From Comamonadaceae bacterium (GTDB lineage Bacteria; Pseudomonadota; Gammaproteobacteria; Burkholderiales; Burkholderiaceae_C), in the NCBI GenBank assembly GCA_947449025.1, contig CANFQF010000008.1, forward strand, positions 1 through 38,053: 38,053 bases of DNA. The letters run 5' to 3'. Positions 8,519-16,709 of the stretch are shown here, piece by piece; position 1 is the first letter of the stretch; each line of letters begins with the position of its first letter. The translations under genes and the position numbers were made by a program. The notes under the pieces were generated by a model. The model saw only the letters and a list, made by a program, of their open reading frames with translations. It had not been told where the DNA came from and did no database searches.

Positions 8519-8535
8519 GTTCCACGACATGGGAA
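8519..8535 (+). promoter_or_regulatory. Candidate IclR-type operator 2
   Basis: GTTCCACGACATGGGAA shares GTTCCA-N4-ATG with operator 1 on the other strand and has TTCC/GGAA half-sites. It spans the regulator's own start codon, which would fit autoregulation. Confidence 0.33.
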
Positions 8536-9338
8536 AAGTTGAAGCCACCGCCCACGTGCCGGGCACACAGCTGATTGCCCGCATCGCGTCGCTGCTGCGG
8601 GTCCTGGCGATCCGCAACCGGAGCGGCGCCCGCCTGATCGAGCTGTGCCGCGACACCGGCCTGGAGCGCTCCACGGTGCACCGCGTCTTGCAGGGCCTGG
8701 TTGCCGAGGGTCTGGTGATGCAGGAGCACAAGTCCAAGCGATACCGCCTGGGCAATTCGATTTACGAGCTGGGGCTGGCGGCCGCGCCGCGCACCCAGCT
8801 GCGGGATCTGTGCCAGCCCATGCTGACCGCCGTCGCCGAGCAGACCGGTGACACCGTCTTTTTGAGCGAGCGTGTCGGCTTCGACGGGGTCTGCCTCGAT
8901 CGCAAGGATGGCAGCTACCCCATCAAGGCCTTTGTCCTGGAGCCGGGGCGCCGGCGTCCGCTGTTGGTGGGTTGCGGCAATCTGGCGATGCTCAGCGCCA
9001 TGGACGACGACGAAGTGGCGCGCATCTGCCGCGCCACCGCCTCCCAAGTGGCCGAGCGCTATGCGCGCCTGACACCCGAGGTGCTGCAAGAGCGCATCGC
9101 CACCACCCGCAAGAACGGTTTTGCCTACACCGACGTGCTGGAAACCAGCGGGGTGAGTTCCGTCGCGGTGTGCATCCGCGACCCCTCTGGCCGGCCCCTG
9201 GCGGCTCTCAGCGTGTCCAGCATCACGCCGCGCCTGTCGGGCGCCCGAGTGGCCGAATGCGTGGAGTCATTGCGCGAAGCCGTGCGGGAGATCGAGCTGC
9301 GGCTGCCGCTCACATCCTTGGCGCCGACACCGCCCTGA
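8529..9338 (+). CDS. IclR-family transcriptional regulator
   Basis: A 269-residue IclR-family regulator. Residues about 15-75 form the winged helix-turn-helix (IARIASLLRVLAIRN, LIELCRDTGLERSTVHRVLQ, KRYRLGNSIYELG). The rest is the GAF-like effector domain, with LSERVGFDGVCLDRKDG, a central glycine-rich turn, and the C-terminal GVSSVAVCIRDPSGRPLAALSVS. Length is normal. It is divergent from the seven-gene catabolic operon, with 138 bases between the start codons, the usual place for a local regulator whose effector is the pathway substrate or an early product. The ATG at 8529 is the first plausible start before the DNA-binding domain. It ends 19 bases before the convergent ruvB stop. Confidence 0.92.
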   Translation: MGKVEATAHVPGTQLIARIASLLRVLAIRNRSGARLIELCRDTGLERSTVHRVLQGLVAEGLVMQEHKSKRYRLGNSIYELGLAAAPRTQLRDLCQPMLTAVAEQTGDTVFLSERVGFDGVCLDRKDGSYPIKAFVLEPGRRRPLLVGCGNLAMLSAMDDDEVARICRATASQVAERYARLTPEVLQERIATTRKNGFAYTDVLETSGVSSVAVCIRDPSGRPLAALSVSSITPRLSGARVAECVESLREAVREIELRLPLTSLAPTPP

Positions 9339-9357
9339 TCGCCCTGCCCCCGGTGCC

Positions 9358-10419
9358 TTAGTTGCCGGCGCCGAACAAGCCGCCCACGGCCGTGGGGGGC
9401 GTCACGCCCAGGTGACGAAAGGCCGCCAGCGTGGCGATCCGTCCGCGCGGGGTGCGCTGCAGATAGCCCTGCTGAATGAGGTAAGGCTCGATCACATCCT
9501 CGATCGTCCCCGACTCTTCGCCGATGCTGGCGGCGATGTTGTCCAAGCCCACCGGTCCGCCATCAAAGCGGTGAATCACCGCTTCGAGCAGCTTGCGGTC
9601 CATCAGATCAAAGCCCTGCGGGTCGACATCGAGCATGGCCAGGGCCTTTTGCGCAATCTCTTGAGTGATGCGGCCGTCGCCCTTGACCTCGGCGTAGTCA
9701 CGCACACGGCGTAGCAACCGGTTGGCGATACGCGGTGTGCCGCGCGAGCGGCGGGCGATTTCCTGGCCGCCGGCCTCGTCCATCGGCGCGCCCAGCAAGC
9801 CGGCGCTGCGCCAGACGATGCGGGCGAGTTCTTCTGGCGTGTAGAACTCCAGCCGGGCAACGATGCCGAAGCGGTCCCGCAGCGGATTGGTGAGCATGCC
9901 GGCGCGGGTGGTGGCGCCCACCAGGGTGAAGGGCTGCAGGTCGAGCTTGATCGAACGGGCAGCCGGCCCCTCACCGATCATGATGTCGATCTGGTAGTCC
10001 TCGAGCGCCGGGTAGAGAATTTCCTCGACCACCGGCGAGAGCCGGTGAATCTCGTCGATAAAGAGGACGTCGTTGCGCTCGAGGTTGGTCAAAAGCGCGG
10101 CCAGGTCCTTGGGTTTTTCGAGCACCGGGCCCGAGGTCTGGCGCAGGTTCACTCCCAGTTCGTGGGCAATGATGTGTGAGAGGGTGGTCTTGCCCAGGCC
10201 AGGCGGGCCAAAGAGCAGCACATGGTCCAGCGCTTCGCCGCGCCGGGTGGCAGCGCCGATGAAAATTTCGAGTTGCTCACGGGTCTTGGCCTGACCCACA
10301 TACTCTTGGAGCAGCTTGGGTCGCAGGGCCCGCTCGATCGCCTCCTCGCCGGGCGAAGTGGGTGCGGCCGAGACCATGCGGGCGGGCGCGGGAGCGAAGT
10401 CGTCGGTCTGGATGGTCAT
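9358..10419 (-). CDS. ruvB: Holliday junction branch-migration helicase RuvB
   Basis: A 353-residue AAA+ motor that, with RuvA, drives branch migration of Holliday junctions. Walker A is [10 protein letters not shown], Walker B DEIHR, sensor 1 TTRAGM, and the arginine-finger segment NPLRDRFGI. The C-terminal winged-helix domain reads [21 protein letters not shown] and the [18 protein letters not shown] segment. Length and order are standard. The unusual point is context: a protease gene of about 1.5 kb stands between it and ruvA on the same strand, whereas these genes are commonly adjacent. The start ATG at 10419 agrees with family N-termini. Confidence 0.98.
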   Translation of the reverse strand: MTIQTDDFAPAPARMVSAAPTSPGEEAIERALRPKLLQEYVGQAKTREQLEIFIGAATRRGEALDHVLLFGPPGLGKTTLSHIIAHELGVNLRQTSGPVLEKPKDLAALLTNLERNDVLFIDEIHRLSPVVEEILYPALEDYQIDIMIGEGPAARSIKLDLQPFTLVGATTRAGMLTNPLRDRFGIVARLEFYTPEELARIVWRSAGLLGAPMDEAGGQEIARRSRGTPRIANRLLRRVRDYAEVKGDGRITQEIAQKALAMLDVDPQGFDLMDRKLLEAVIHRFDGGPVGLDNIAASIGEESGTIEDVIEPYLIQQGYLQRTPRGRIATLAAFRHLGVTPPTAVGGLFGAGN

Positions 10420-10486
10420 GGATGTCAGCTATGGTACTGCGCCTACCGCTGGTGCCAGGACCGCTCTCCGGATTGCCCGAGGCCGC

Positions 10487-12034
10487 TCAGCTGCCAGGCA
10501 CCGACCCCAGCCAGGACCGAAGGAGCGGGTAGGCCCGGTCCATGCGGCCGAAGTAGTCGTTCGCAGTGGGGTCGCTGCAGCTCGATGAGCCTGCGAACAG
10601 GTGGCCGACGACATAGCGGCGGCTTCCCACCTGGGCAAAGATCGGCGAGCCGCTGCTGCCCTGGGCGGTAACGCCCCGCGTCCAGCGCAGCACCAGGTAG
10701 TTGCCATCAGAAGCGTCGTCGGCCTGGCAGAAATTGCCGATGCAGCTGCCATAAGCATTCACTCGGCCTTCGCTGAACTTGAGGGTCGTCCCGCCGGGGT
10801 GATGCAGGGCGCCCACGGCCACGCCCAAGGCCGGCTGCCCCACCAGGGAGCCTGCATGAACGGCGCCCGTTGGCGGCCGCCCCGCCAAGCGCAGAAAAGT
10901 CAGATCGGAATCGGCCGAGACCAACAGCAAGGCGGCCCCTCCCTGCAGTTCCACCGCGTCAGGGCTCACGGAGCTGCTGTTACAGGTCCCGGTGCGGTAG
11001 AACCAGTAGGTTGCCACCGTAGAGGCCTCGGTCTGGGTGCCGACACAGTGGTTGGCGGTGAGGAAATAAGGTGTGCCGCTCACCGCGGTGTCGGCCATCA
11101 GCGTGCCGGTGCAGAAGTAAGAGTAGTTGGCGTCCCCGTCCCGCAGGTATTCCAGACGCGCCACCGCTCGCGCCTCATAGGAATAGGCGGACTCGCAGGT
11201 GGCGTCGATGTGGCAGGTGCCGATGTCGAGACCCGGCGCCGCTGCACGGCGCTGCGAGTCCAGGTTGGCCGCGTGGGTCCACCACAGGTGGGACAGCCGC
11301 GGCACGGCCAAGGCCAATTCAGCGGGAGACACACCCGCCGGCAACTCGATCTGGAGCGTCGCCTCCTCACCGGCGACCGTCGGTGTCCAAAACAAGGGGG
11401 CTGGGAGCGCCGATGGGGGCGAGGTGCGAACACCCGCCTGCCCATCACGCGCCAGACTGCCCACCACTTCCGAACCCAGAAGTCGAACAGGCGGGCCCGC
11501 GGTCCCAAACACGCGCAGCGCGGCCTGGGCAGGCAGTCGGTCCACCGCCAGGCCGAGCCGCAGGCCGGCCGCCCCCTCGGAACGAAAGGTCACGGCCGCC
11601 ACCAAGCCGCCCGACGCCGAGGGCTCCCATTGCAGCAACGCTCCCAGGCGCTGGTTGTCTGCTGCGATGGGCACCGCTCGGCCCTGGCCAATGCGCACGG
11701 GCTGGCCCGAAGCACGCGGACCAGCCTCGACCGCCGGATCGACCAAAAGAGGGAGCACCACCCGCGCCGGCACCACCGCCGGCACCGAGGGTTCAGAGGA
11801 AACGCTGCGCAACTGCACCAGAGACATGCTGGCAGTGCGCTCGTAGGGCTCGATTCGGGCCACACCGTCGTTGGTAGGCGGGCCGGGGTCGGGTTGAACG
11901 CCACCGCCGCCGCAAGCTGCCAAGGCCAGGGCAGCGCTGCAAGCCAGAAGGCCGAAGGGCGCGCGCAAGGCCTGCAGCTTTGGCCAATAGAAGGAGCGCG
12001 CAAAGCGCTGTGCGAGACGAGAGGCGGTCGGCAT
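10487..12034 (-). CDS. Trypsin-like serine protease lipoprotein
   Basis: A 515-residue predicted exported lipoprotein. A long basic N-region is followed by a hydrophobic stretch and the lipobox ALALAAC with Cys41, then GGGG. The C-terminal half is an S1-type protease: His329 in FLTANHCVG, Asp377 in SDLTFLRL and Ser461 in QGSSGSP form the triad. The segment GTCHIDATCESAYSYEARAVARL before it resembles lysyl-endopeptidase-like proteases. Residues about 50-290 form an uncharacterised region that could be a propeptide or binding domain. It probably sits on the outer membrane or periplasmic face. The ATG at 12034 is preferred over an upstream GTG because it gives a cleaner signal peptide, though its ribosome binding site is weak. 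It lies between ruvA and ruvB with no functional link to them. Confidence 0.85.
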   Translation of the reverse strand: MPTASRLAQRFARSFYWPKLQALRAPFGLLACSAALALAACGGGGVQPDPGPPTNDGVARIEPYERTASMSLVQLRSVSSEPSVPAVVPARVVLPLLVDPAVEAGPRASGQPVRIGQGRAVPIAADNQRLGALLQWEPSASGGLVAAVTFRSEGAAGLRLGLAVDRLPAQAALRVFGTAGPPVRLLGSEVVGSLARDGQAGVRTSPPSALPAPLFWTPTVAGEEATLQIELPAGVSPAELALAVPRLSHLWWTHAANLDSQRRAAAPGLDIGTCHIDATCESAYSYEARAVARLEYLRDGDANYSYFCTGTLMADTAVSGTPYFLTANHCVGTQTEASTVATYWFYRTGTCNSSSVSPDAVELQGGAALLLVSADSDLTFLRLAGRPPTGAVHAGSLVGQPALGVAVGALHHPGGTTLKFSEGRVNAYGSCIGNFCQADDASDGNYLVLRWTRGVTAQGSSGSPIFAQVGSRRYVVGHLFAGSSSCSDPTANDYFGRMDRAYPLLRSWLGSVPGS

Positions 12035-12131
12035 GAATGGCTGGGTTTGCGGCTCTGGAGTGTCGACGGTCGGGCGAGCGCCCGATGTCAGCGCGCACGC
12101 CACAGGAGGGTCGGACGCAGGCCCAGGCCTT

Positions 12132-12707
12132 TCACTTGGCCAGCGCCTTGAGCGCCGCCTTGATGCCCTCGCTCACGCCCACGCCCTCGGGCAGTGCCTT
12201 GAGCGCCGCACTGGCTTCGCGGTCACTGTAGCCCAGGGCCAGCAAGGCCTGCAGGATGTCGGCCTGGGCGTCGCTGCGCGGGCCGCCGCCCACCGGGCCC
12301 AGGTCGGCCCCCAGCTTGCCTTTGAGTTCAAGCAGCAGGCGCTCGGCGGTCTTTTTGCCGATGCCCGGCACCTTGACCAGCCGGCCTGCGTCCTGGGCGG
12401 TGATCGCCTGGGCGATCTCGGTGACGCTCATGCCGGAGAGTACCGAGAGGGCAGTGCGCGGGCCCACGCCAGAGATCTTGATCAACTGCCGGAAAGTCTC
12501 GCGCTCGCCCACGGTGAGAAAGCCATAGAGGATTTGCGCATCCTCGCGGACCAGGAAGTGGGTCAGGAGCGAGACTTTCTCGCCCAAGGCCGGCAGGTTG
12601 TAGAAGCTGCTCATGGGGACATCGACCTCGTAGCCGACGCCATAGCAGTCGATCAGCACCTGCGGTGGGTTGCGATCGACCAGAGTTCCGGTGAGTTTGC
12701 CTATCAT
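12132..12707 (-). CDS. ruvA: Holliday junction DNA helicase subunit RuvA
   Basis: A 191-residue tetrameric DNA-binding subunit of the RuvAB complex. It begins with the typical [31 protein letters not shown] (OB domain, shown here only as a reference to residues 1-31). Two helix-hairpin-helix motifs follow, [15 protein letters not shown] and [20 protein letters not shown], and then a small C-terminal domain [20 protein letters not shown] that contacts RuvB. AGGA lies five bases before the ATG at 12707. It is divergent from phoH with only 51 bases between the starts. The next gene on the strand is the protease lipoprotein rather than ruvB. Confidence 0.98.
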   Translation of the reverse strand: MIGKLTGTLVDRNPPQVLIDCYGVGYEVDVPMSSFYNLPALGEKVSLLTHFLVREDAQILYGFLTVGERETFRQLIKISGVGPRTALSVLSGMSVTEIAQAITAQDAGRLVKVPGIGKKTAERLLLELKGKLGADLGPVGGGPRSDAQADILQALLALGYSDREASAALKALPEGVGVSEGIKAALKALAK

Positions 12708-12758
12708 GGGGGTCCTGGGGCCACTTCAGACAGGCCCTGCATCCTGGAAATTATCAGC

Positions 12759-13706
12759 TTGATCCTGCGCCACACATTTTCACCGCCCAACAACACCCGC
12801 CTGGCTCACCTGTGCGGCCCCACCGACGAGCACCTGCGAACGATTGAGGCGGCGCTGCAGGTTTCCATCGCTCACCGGCACGAGCAGTTCAAGGTCGATG
12901 GCCCCAAAGCCCGGGCCCAGCGCGCACTCGAGTTGCTCCAGGCCCTGTACGAGATTGCGGCCCGCCCGATCGCGGCGGAAAAAGTCCAGATCATGCTCGC
13001 CGGCGACGCGTCCATGGACTCAGCGCCCGATGGTGCGCCCGTGCTGCAAACCCGGCGCGCGGACCTGCGTGCGCGCACACCCAACCAGACCGTCTACCTG
13101 GACAACATCGCCCAGCACGACATCACCTTCGGCATCGGCCCCGCTGGGACCGGCAAGACCTACTTGGCGGTGGCCTGCGCGGTGGATGCACTCGAGCGTA
13201 GCGCGGTGCAACGCATCATCCTCACTCGACCCGCAGTAGAGGCTGGCGAGAAGCTGGGCTTTTTGCCCGGCGATCTGGCGCAAAAGGTCGACCCCTACCT
13301 GCGCCCCCTGTACGACGCGCTTTACGACCTCATGGGGTCCGACCGCGTCGCCAAGGCCTTCGAGCGCAACGCGCTCGAAATTGCGCCCCTGGCCTTCATG
13401 CGCGGGCGCACCTTGAACAACGCCTTTGTCATCCTCGACGAGGCGCAAAACACCACGCCCGAACAGATGAAGATGTTCCTCACCCGCATTGGCTTCGGCA
13501 GCAAGTGCGTGGTCACGGGAGACGTGAGCCAGATCGATCTGCCCAAGGGCCAACTGTCGGGACTGATCGAGGCCGAGCACATTCTCAAGCGGGTCAAGGG
13601 CATCGCCCACACCCGCTTCACCAGCGCCGACGTGGTCCGCCACCCCCTGGTGGCGCGCATCGTCGACGCCTACGACGCGGCCCGGAAGTCCGATGCCGGT
13701 CGCTGA
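12759..13706 (+). CDS. phoH: PhoH-family ATPase
   Basis: A 315-residue PhoH/YbeZ-type P-loop ATPase, thought to act in RNA metabolism and often next to ybeY, as here. Walker A is FGIGPAGTGKTYLA, Walker B FVILDEAQN, with the conserved IILTRPAVEAGEKLGFLPGD and VVTGDVSQIDLPKG. I chose the TTG at 12759 because MILRHTFSPPNNTRLAHLCG matches the N-terminus I know from betaproteobacterial homologues; longer reading would run through the divergent ruvA gene. The ribosome binding site is weak. ybeY follows after a repeat-bearing gap of 127 bases. Confidence 0.92.
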   Translation: MILRHTFSPPNNTRLAHLCGPTDEHLRTIEAALQVSIAHRHEQFKVDGPKARAQRALELLQALYEIAARPIAAEKVQIMLAGDASMDSAPDGAPVLQTRRADLRARTPNQTVYLDNIAQHDITFGIGPAGTGKTYLAVACAVDALERSAVQRIILTRPAVEAGEKLGFLPGDLAQKVDPYLRPLYDALYDLMGSDRVAKAFERNALEIAPLAFMRGRTLNNAFVILDEAQNTTPEQMKMFLTRIGFGSKCVVTGDVSQIDLPKGQLSGLIEAEHILKRVKGIAHTRFTSADVVRHPLVARIVDAYDAARKSDAGR

Positions 13707-13810
13707 CCCCCCCGAAGCGCCTGCGGTGCCTCCCCCCAGGGGGCGCCACGCGCGAGTTGTTGCCCCCCCCGAAGCGCCTGCGGCGCCTCCCCCCAGGGGG
13801 CGCCACGCGC
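13707..13810. repeat. Two tandem copies of a GC-rich palindromic repeat (57-bp period)
   Basis: Each unit is a run of seven or eight C, then a 40-base core starting GAAGCGCCTGCGG and ending GGGGGCGCCACGCGC (cores 13714-13753 and 13771-13810). The cores differ at one base (GGTGCC versus GGCGCC). Each can fold through CCCCC-A-GGGGG and GGCG/CGCC pairings. The period of 57 is a multiple of three, so the repeat reads as 19-residue peptide units in frame with ybeY. From memory, such elements are scattered through Comamonadaceae intergenic regions; I could not compare. Confidence 0.8.
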
Positions 13811-13833
13811 AGACCGGCAAAGCCGGATCCGCG

Positions 13834-14292
13834 GTGGCCCTGGCTGCTTCGTCGCTCGATCTGAGCTTGCAATTCGGCGAGTTTCCCGGCGCCGCGGTCC
13901 ATCGCGCGCTGCTTCGGAAGGCACGCGTCCGGCGCTGGATGGCGATGGCCCTGCAGCATCCCGGCGAGATGGCGGTGCGCATCGTCGGTGAGGACGAAGG
14001 GCGAGCCCTCAACCGCCAGTACCGCCGCAAGGACTACGCGACCAACGTGCTCACCTTCGACTACCAGCAAGCGCCCGTGGTGCTGGGCGACCTGGTGCTA
14101 TGCGGTCCGGTCGTCGAGCGCGAGGCGAGGGAACAAGGCAAAACACTCGAGGCCCACTACGCCCACCTGCTGGTCCACGGCACGCTGCACGCCCAGGGCT
14201 GGGACCACGAAACCAATGAGCAGGACGCGCTGGCGATGGAGACGGCAGAAATCCTGCTGATGGGGGCCCTGGGGTTTCCCGATCCCTACTGA
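13834..14292 (+). CDS. ybeY: Endoribonuclease / rRNA maturation factor YbeY
   Basis: A zinc-dependent endoribonuclease for 16S rRNA 3'-end maturation and ribosome quality control. The metal motif HGTLHAQGWDH (H-x3-H-x5-H) is complete, and DYATNVLTFDY and the C-terminal MGALGFPDPY are family hallmarks. The start is the main question. An ATG at 13693 would overlap phoH by 14 bases and add 47 residues, of which 38 come from the two repeat units. The GTG at 13834 gives MALAASSLDLSLQFGEF and 152 residues, close to the usual length, so I prefer it. If the longer form is made, the repeats encode a Pro/Ala/Arg-rich extension. Adjacent to phoH as usual; convergent with the CDF gene. Confidence 0.9.
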   Translation: MALAASSLDLSLQFGEFPGAAVHRALLRKARVRRWMAMALQHPGEMAVRIVGEDEGRALNRQYRRKDYATNVLTFDYQQAPVVLGDLVLCGPVVEREAREQGKTLEAHYAHLLVHGTLHAQGWDHETNEQDALAMETAEILLMGALGFPDPY

Positions 14293-14329
14293 GTCCGGCA
14301 AGGCAGCAAGGCGACTCGCCCCCCGCGCC

Positions 14330-15241
14330 TCAGCGCGGGTCCATCCTGTCGTCGAAGTGCGCTTCCACGTCACTGGGCAGCAGCTGAATGCTGGCGCGCA
14401 GCCCCGGCACCGCGGCCATGAGGGCCTGTTCCACCGAGGTGCGCAGGGCGGCGGCCCGGCGCAGCGTCCAGTCGGCCGGCATGTGCATGTGCAAGTCGAC
14501 GAAACGTCGCTGCCCGGCCTTGCGGGTGGTCACGTGATCGAAGCGGATGGTGGCGTGGGCGAAGCCTTCCAGCGTGCGCTGAATCTCGGCCTGCACCTCG
14601 GGCTCCAGGGCTTCGTCCATCAGCCCCTGCGATGACCGGCGTAAGAGCGACACGCCCTCGCGCAGGATGTTGAGCGCCACCCCCATGGCCACCAGGCCGT
14701 CGAGCCAGAGCCATCCGGTGACGGCGGCCAGCGACAGACCGGCCACCACGCCTGCCGAGGTCCAGACGTCGGTGACCAAATGCCGGGCGTCGGCTTCCAG
14801 AGCGATCGAGCGATGCGCATGGGCCGCCTGAAACATCACCCAGGCGAGCAGCCCATTGAGCGCCGAACTGGCCACCGCCAGGCCGAGGCCCCAGCCGACC
14901 TGCTCGATCGGCTCGGGGTCGAGCAGCCGATGGCCAGCCGCCCAGAAGATGCCCACCGCCGCACCGATGATCAGGATGCCCTCGAAACCCGAGGAAAAAT
15001 ACTCGGCCTTGTGATGGCCATAGGGATGGTCTTCGTCGGGCGGTGCCTCGGCGACCGTCACCATGACCAGGGCAAACAGGGCGCTGGCCAGATTGACAAA
15101 AGACTCCAGGGCATCCGAGAGCAGCCCCACAGAGCCTGTCAGCTGCCAGGCCAAAGCCTTCAGCGCGATGGTGACCACCGCTACCAGCGCCGAGACCAGC
15201 AGCAAGCGGCGAGGGGTCAGGTGGTCCAGCAGGCGGCGCAT
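14330..15241 (-). CDS. Cation diffusion facilitator (CDF) metal transporter
   Basis: A 303-residue inner-membrane exporter of divalent cations by proton exchange. The N-terminal part carries about six membrane segments, followed by a cytosolic C-terminal domain rich in His and Asp (FDHVTTRKAGQRRFVDLHMHMPADW). The family block DHPYGHHKAEYFSSGFEGILI follows the second membrane helix. The metal site in helix 5 is intact (HLVTD, HxxxD). In helix 2 the paired ligands read Glu46-x3-Asn50 (LESFVN) rather than the usual Asp or His with Asp, so metal choice (Zn, Fe, Co, Mn) cannot be stated. ATG 15241 has GGAAGG five bases upstream. It follows tyrS, 13 bases after that stop. Confidence 0.9.
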   Translation of the reverse strand: MRRLLDHLTPRRLLLVSALVAVVTIALKALAWQLTGSVGLLSDALESFVNLASALFALVMVTVAEAPPDEDHPYGHHKAEYFSSGFEGILIIGAAVGIFWAAGHRLLDPEPIEQVGWGLGLAVASSALNGLLAWVMFQAAHAHRSIALEADARHLVTDVWTSAGVVAGLSLAAVTGWLWLDGLVAMGVALNILREGVSLLRRSSQGLMDEALEPEVQAEIQRTLEGFAHATIRFDHVTTRKAGQRRFVDLHMHMPADWTLRRAAALRTSVEQALMAAVPGLRASIQLLPSDVEAHFDDRMDPR

Positions 15242-15254
15242 GTCGCCTTCCAAT

Positions 15255-16490
15255 CTAGGCCAGGGTGACCCGGGCAAACTTGCGCTTACCCACCTGAACC
15301 ACGTAAGTGCCGGCGCCGAGCTTGAGTCCCTTGTCGCTGACGACGCTGGAATCGATCCGCACGCCGCTGCCGTCGATCAGGCGGTTGGCCTCCGAACTGG
15401 AGGGCGCCAGACCCGCCGCCTTGAGCAGGGCGGCAATGCCCATGGGCGCGCCGGCCAGCTGCACCTCGGGGATCTCGTCGGGAATTCCGCCCTTGCTGCG
15501 ATTCACGAAATCCTGCTCGGCGCCATCGGCCGCCTTGGCATCGTGGAAGCGGGCGGTGATTTCCTTGGCCAGCATCACCTTGGCGTCACGCGGGTTGCGG
15601 CCGCCCTCGACCTCGGCGCGCAGAGCCGCAATCGCAGCCTCGGACTGGAAGCTCAGGAGCGTGAACCAGCGCCACATCAGCGTGTCGGAGATCGACATCA
15701 CCTTGGAGAACATGGTGTTGGCGTCCTCGCTGATGCCGATGTAGTTGTTCTTGCTCTTGGACATCTTGTCGATGCCGTCGAGCCCCTCCAAGAGCGGCAT
15801 GGTCAGGATGCACTGAGGCTCCTGGCCCCACTCCTGCTGCAGGTGCCGGCCCATCAGGAGGTTGAACTTCTGGTCGGTGCCGCCGAGCTCGAGGTCGGAC
15901 TTCAGAGCCACCGAGTCGTAGCCCTGCATCAGCGGGTAGAGGAATTCATGCACCGAGATGCTCTGGCCCTGGGTGAAGCGCTTGTGAAAGTCGTCGCGCT
16001 CCATCATCCGGGCCACGGTGTACTTGGCGGCCAGTTGAATCATGCCGGTGGCGCCCAGGGGCTCACACCACTCGCTGTTGTAGCGGATCTCGGTGCGGGC
16101 CGGATCAAGCACCATGCTGGCCTGGCGGTAGTAGGTCTCGGCGTTGGCCTTGATTTGCTCGGGCGTGAGCGGCGGCCGGGTGCTATTGCGGCCCGAGGGG
16201 TCACCGATCAGGGAGGTGAAGTCGCCAATCAAGAAAATGACCTGGTGCCCGAGGTCCTGCAGCTGGCGCATCTTGTTGAGAACCACCGTATGCCCCAGGT
16301 GGATGTCGGGCGCGGTCGGGTCCAGGCCCAGCTTGATCCGCAGCGGCACGCCCGAGGCCTCGGAGCGCGACAACTTTTGTTCCCATTCACCCCGTGGAAG
16401 CAGCTCTTCGCATCCACGCAGGGACACCGCCATGGACTCAAGGACCCGGTCGGATACTGCTGGGCTTTCTGTTACAGCTGCTTGATTCAT
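15255..16490 (-). CDS. tyrS: Tyrosyl-tRNA synthetase
   Basis: A 411-residue class I aminoacyl-tRNA synthetase that charges tRNA(Tyr). The HIGH-type motif is [13 protein letters not shown], the KMSKS loop [10 protein letters not shown], and tyrosine-pocket segments include [22 protein letters not shown]-terminal S4-like RNA-binding domain is present ([13 protein letters not shown] to the end). Length and motif spacing fit the short bacterial TyrRS type common in betaproteobacteria. I took the ATG at 16490; longer in-frame reading crosses the intergenic promoter region. It is divergent from the M23 peptidase gene, a familiar betaproteobacterial arrangement. Confidence 0.97.
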   Translation of the reverse strand: MNQAAVTESPAVSDRVLESMAVSLRGCEELLPRGEWEQKLSRSEASGVPLRIKLGLDPTAPDIHLGHTVVLNKMRQLQDLGHQVIFLIGDFTSLIGDPSGRNSTRPPLTPEQIKANAETYYRQASMVLDPARTEIRYNSEWCEPLGATGMIQLAAKYTVARMMERDDFHKRFTQGQSISVHEFLYPLMQGYDSVALKSDLELGGTDQKFNLLMGRHLQQEWGQEPQCILTMPLLEGLDGIDKMSKSKNNYIGISEDANTMFSKVMSISDTLMWRWFTLLSFQSEAAIAALRAEVEGGRNPRDAKVMLAKEITARFHDAKAADGAEQDFVNRSKGGIPDEIPEVQLAGAPMGIAALLKAAGLAPSSSEANRLIDGSGVRIDSSVVSDKGLKLGAGTYVVQVGKRKFARVTLA

Positions 16491-16505
16491 AAGGCTTTTT
16501 CTTGA

Positions 16506-16534
16506 TTGGACGGCGCTGCGCGAGCAGCTATACT
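16506..16534 (+). promoter_or_regulatory. Candidate promoter for the M23 peptidase-anmK operon
   Basis: -35 TTGGAC (16506-16511), 17-base spacer, -10 TATACT (16529-16534). The -10 is strong (five of six) and the spacer ideal; the -35 is weak. A perfect inverted repeat, GCGCGAG-N8-CTCGCGC (16518-16539), overlaps the -10 and could be an operator. The region lies between the divergent tyrS and M23 genes. Confidence 0.45.
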
Positions 16535-16709
16535 CGCGCCAGAACAAGGGTAGACTGATTCTAGATCGCGACCGCTGGTGCCCTGCGCCATCCGGTTCTG
16601 GTCGGGCCAGCTGCCCCCTGTCCCTTTTCACCCCGTGTCTGCGCTTGCACCGCGCAGGACAGAACGACTCGGCTTGCCAGCATGGGCGGGCCGACTTCAG
16701 GAGCCCTGT

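Noticed and set aside
7278-8528. N-terminal 417-codon extension of the IclR regulator
   Set aside because: It is antisense to the enolase-superfamily gene; the winged helix begins right after the ATG at 8529.
13693-13833. 47-residue N-terminal extension of YbeY
   Set aside because: Mostly repeat-derived sequence; the GTG at 13834 restores normal family length. Kept as an open alternative in the repeat finding.
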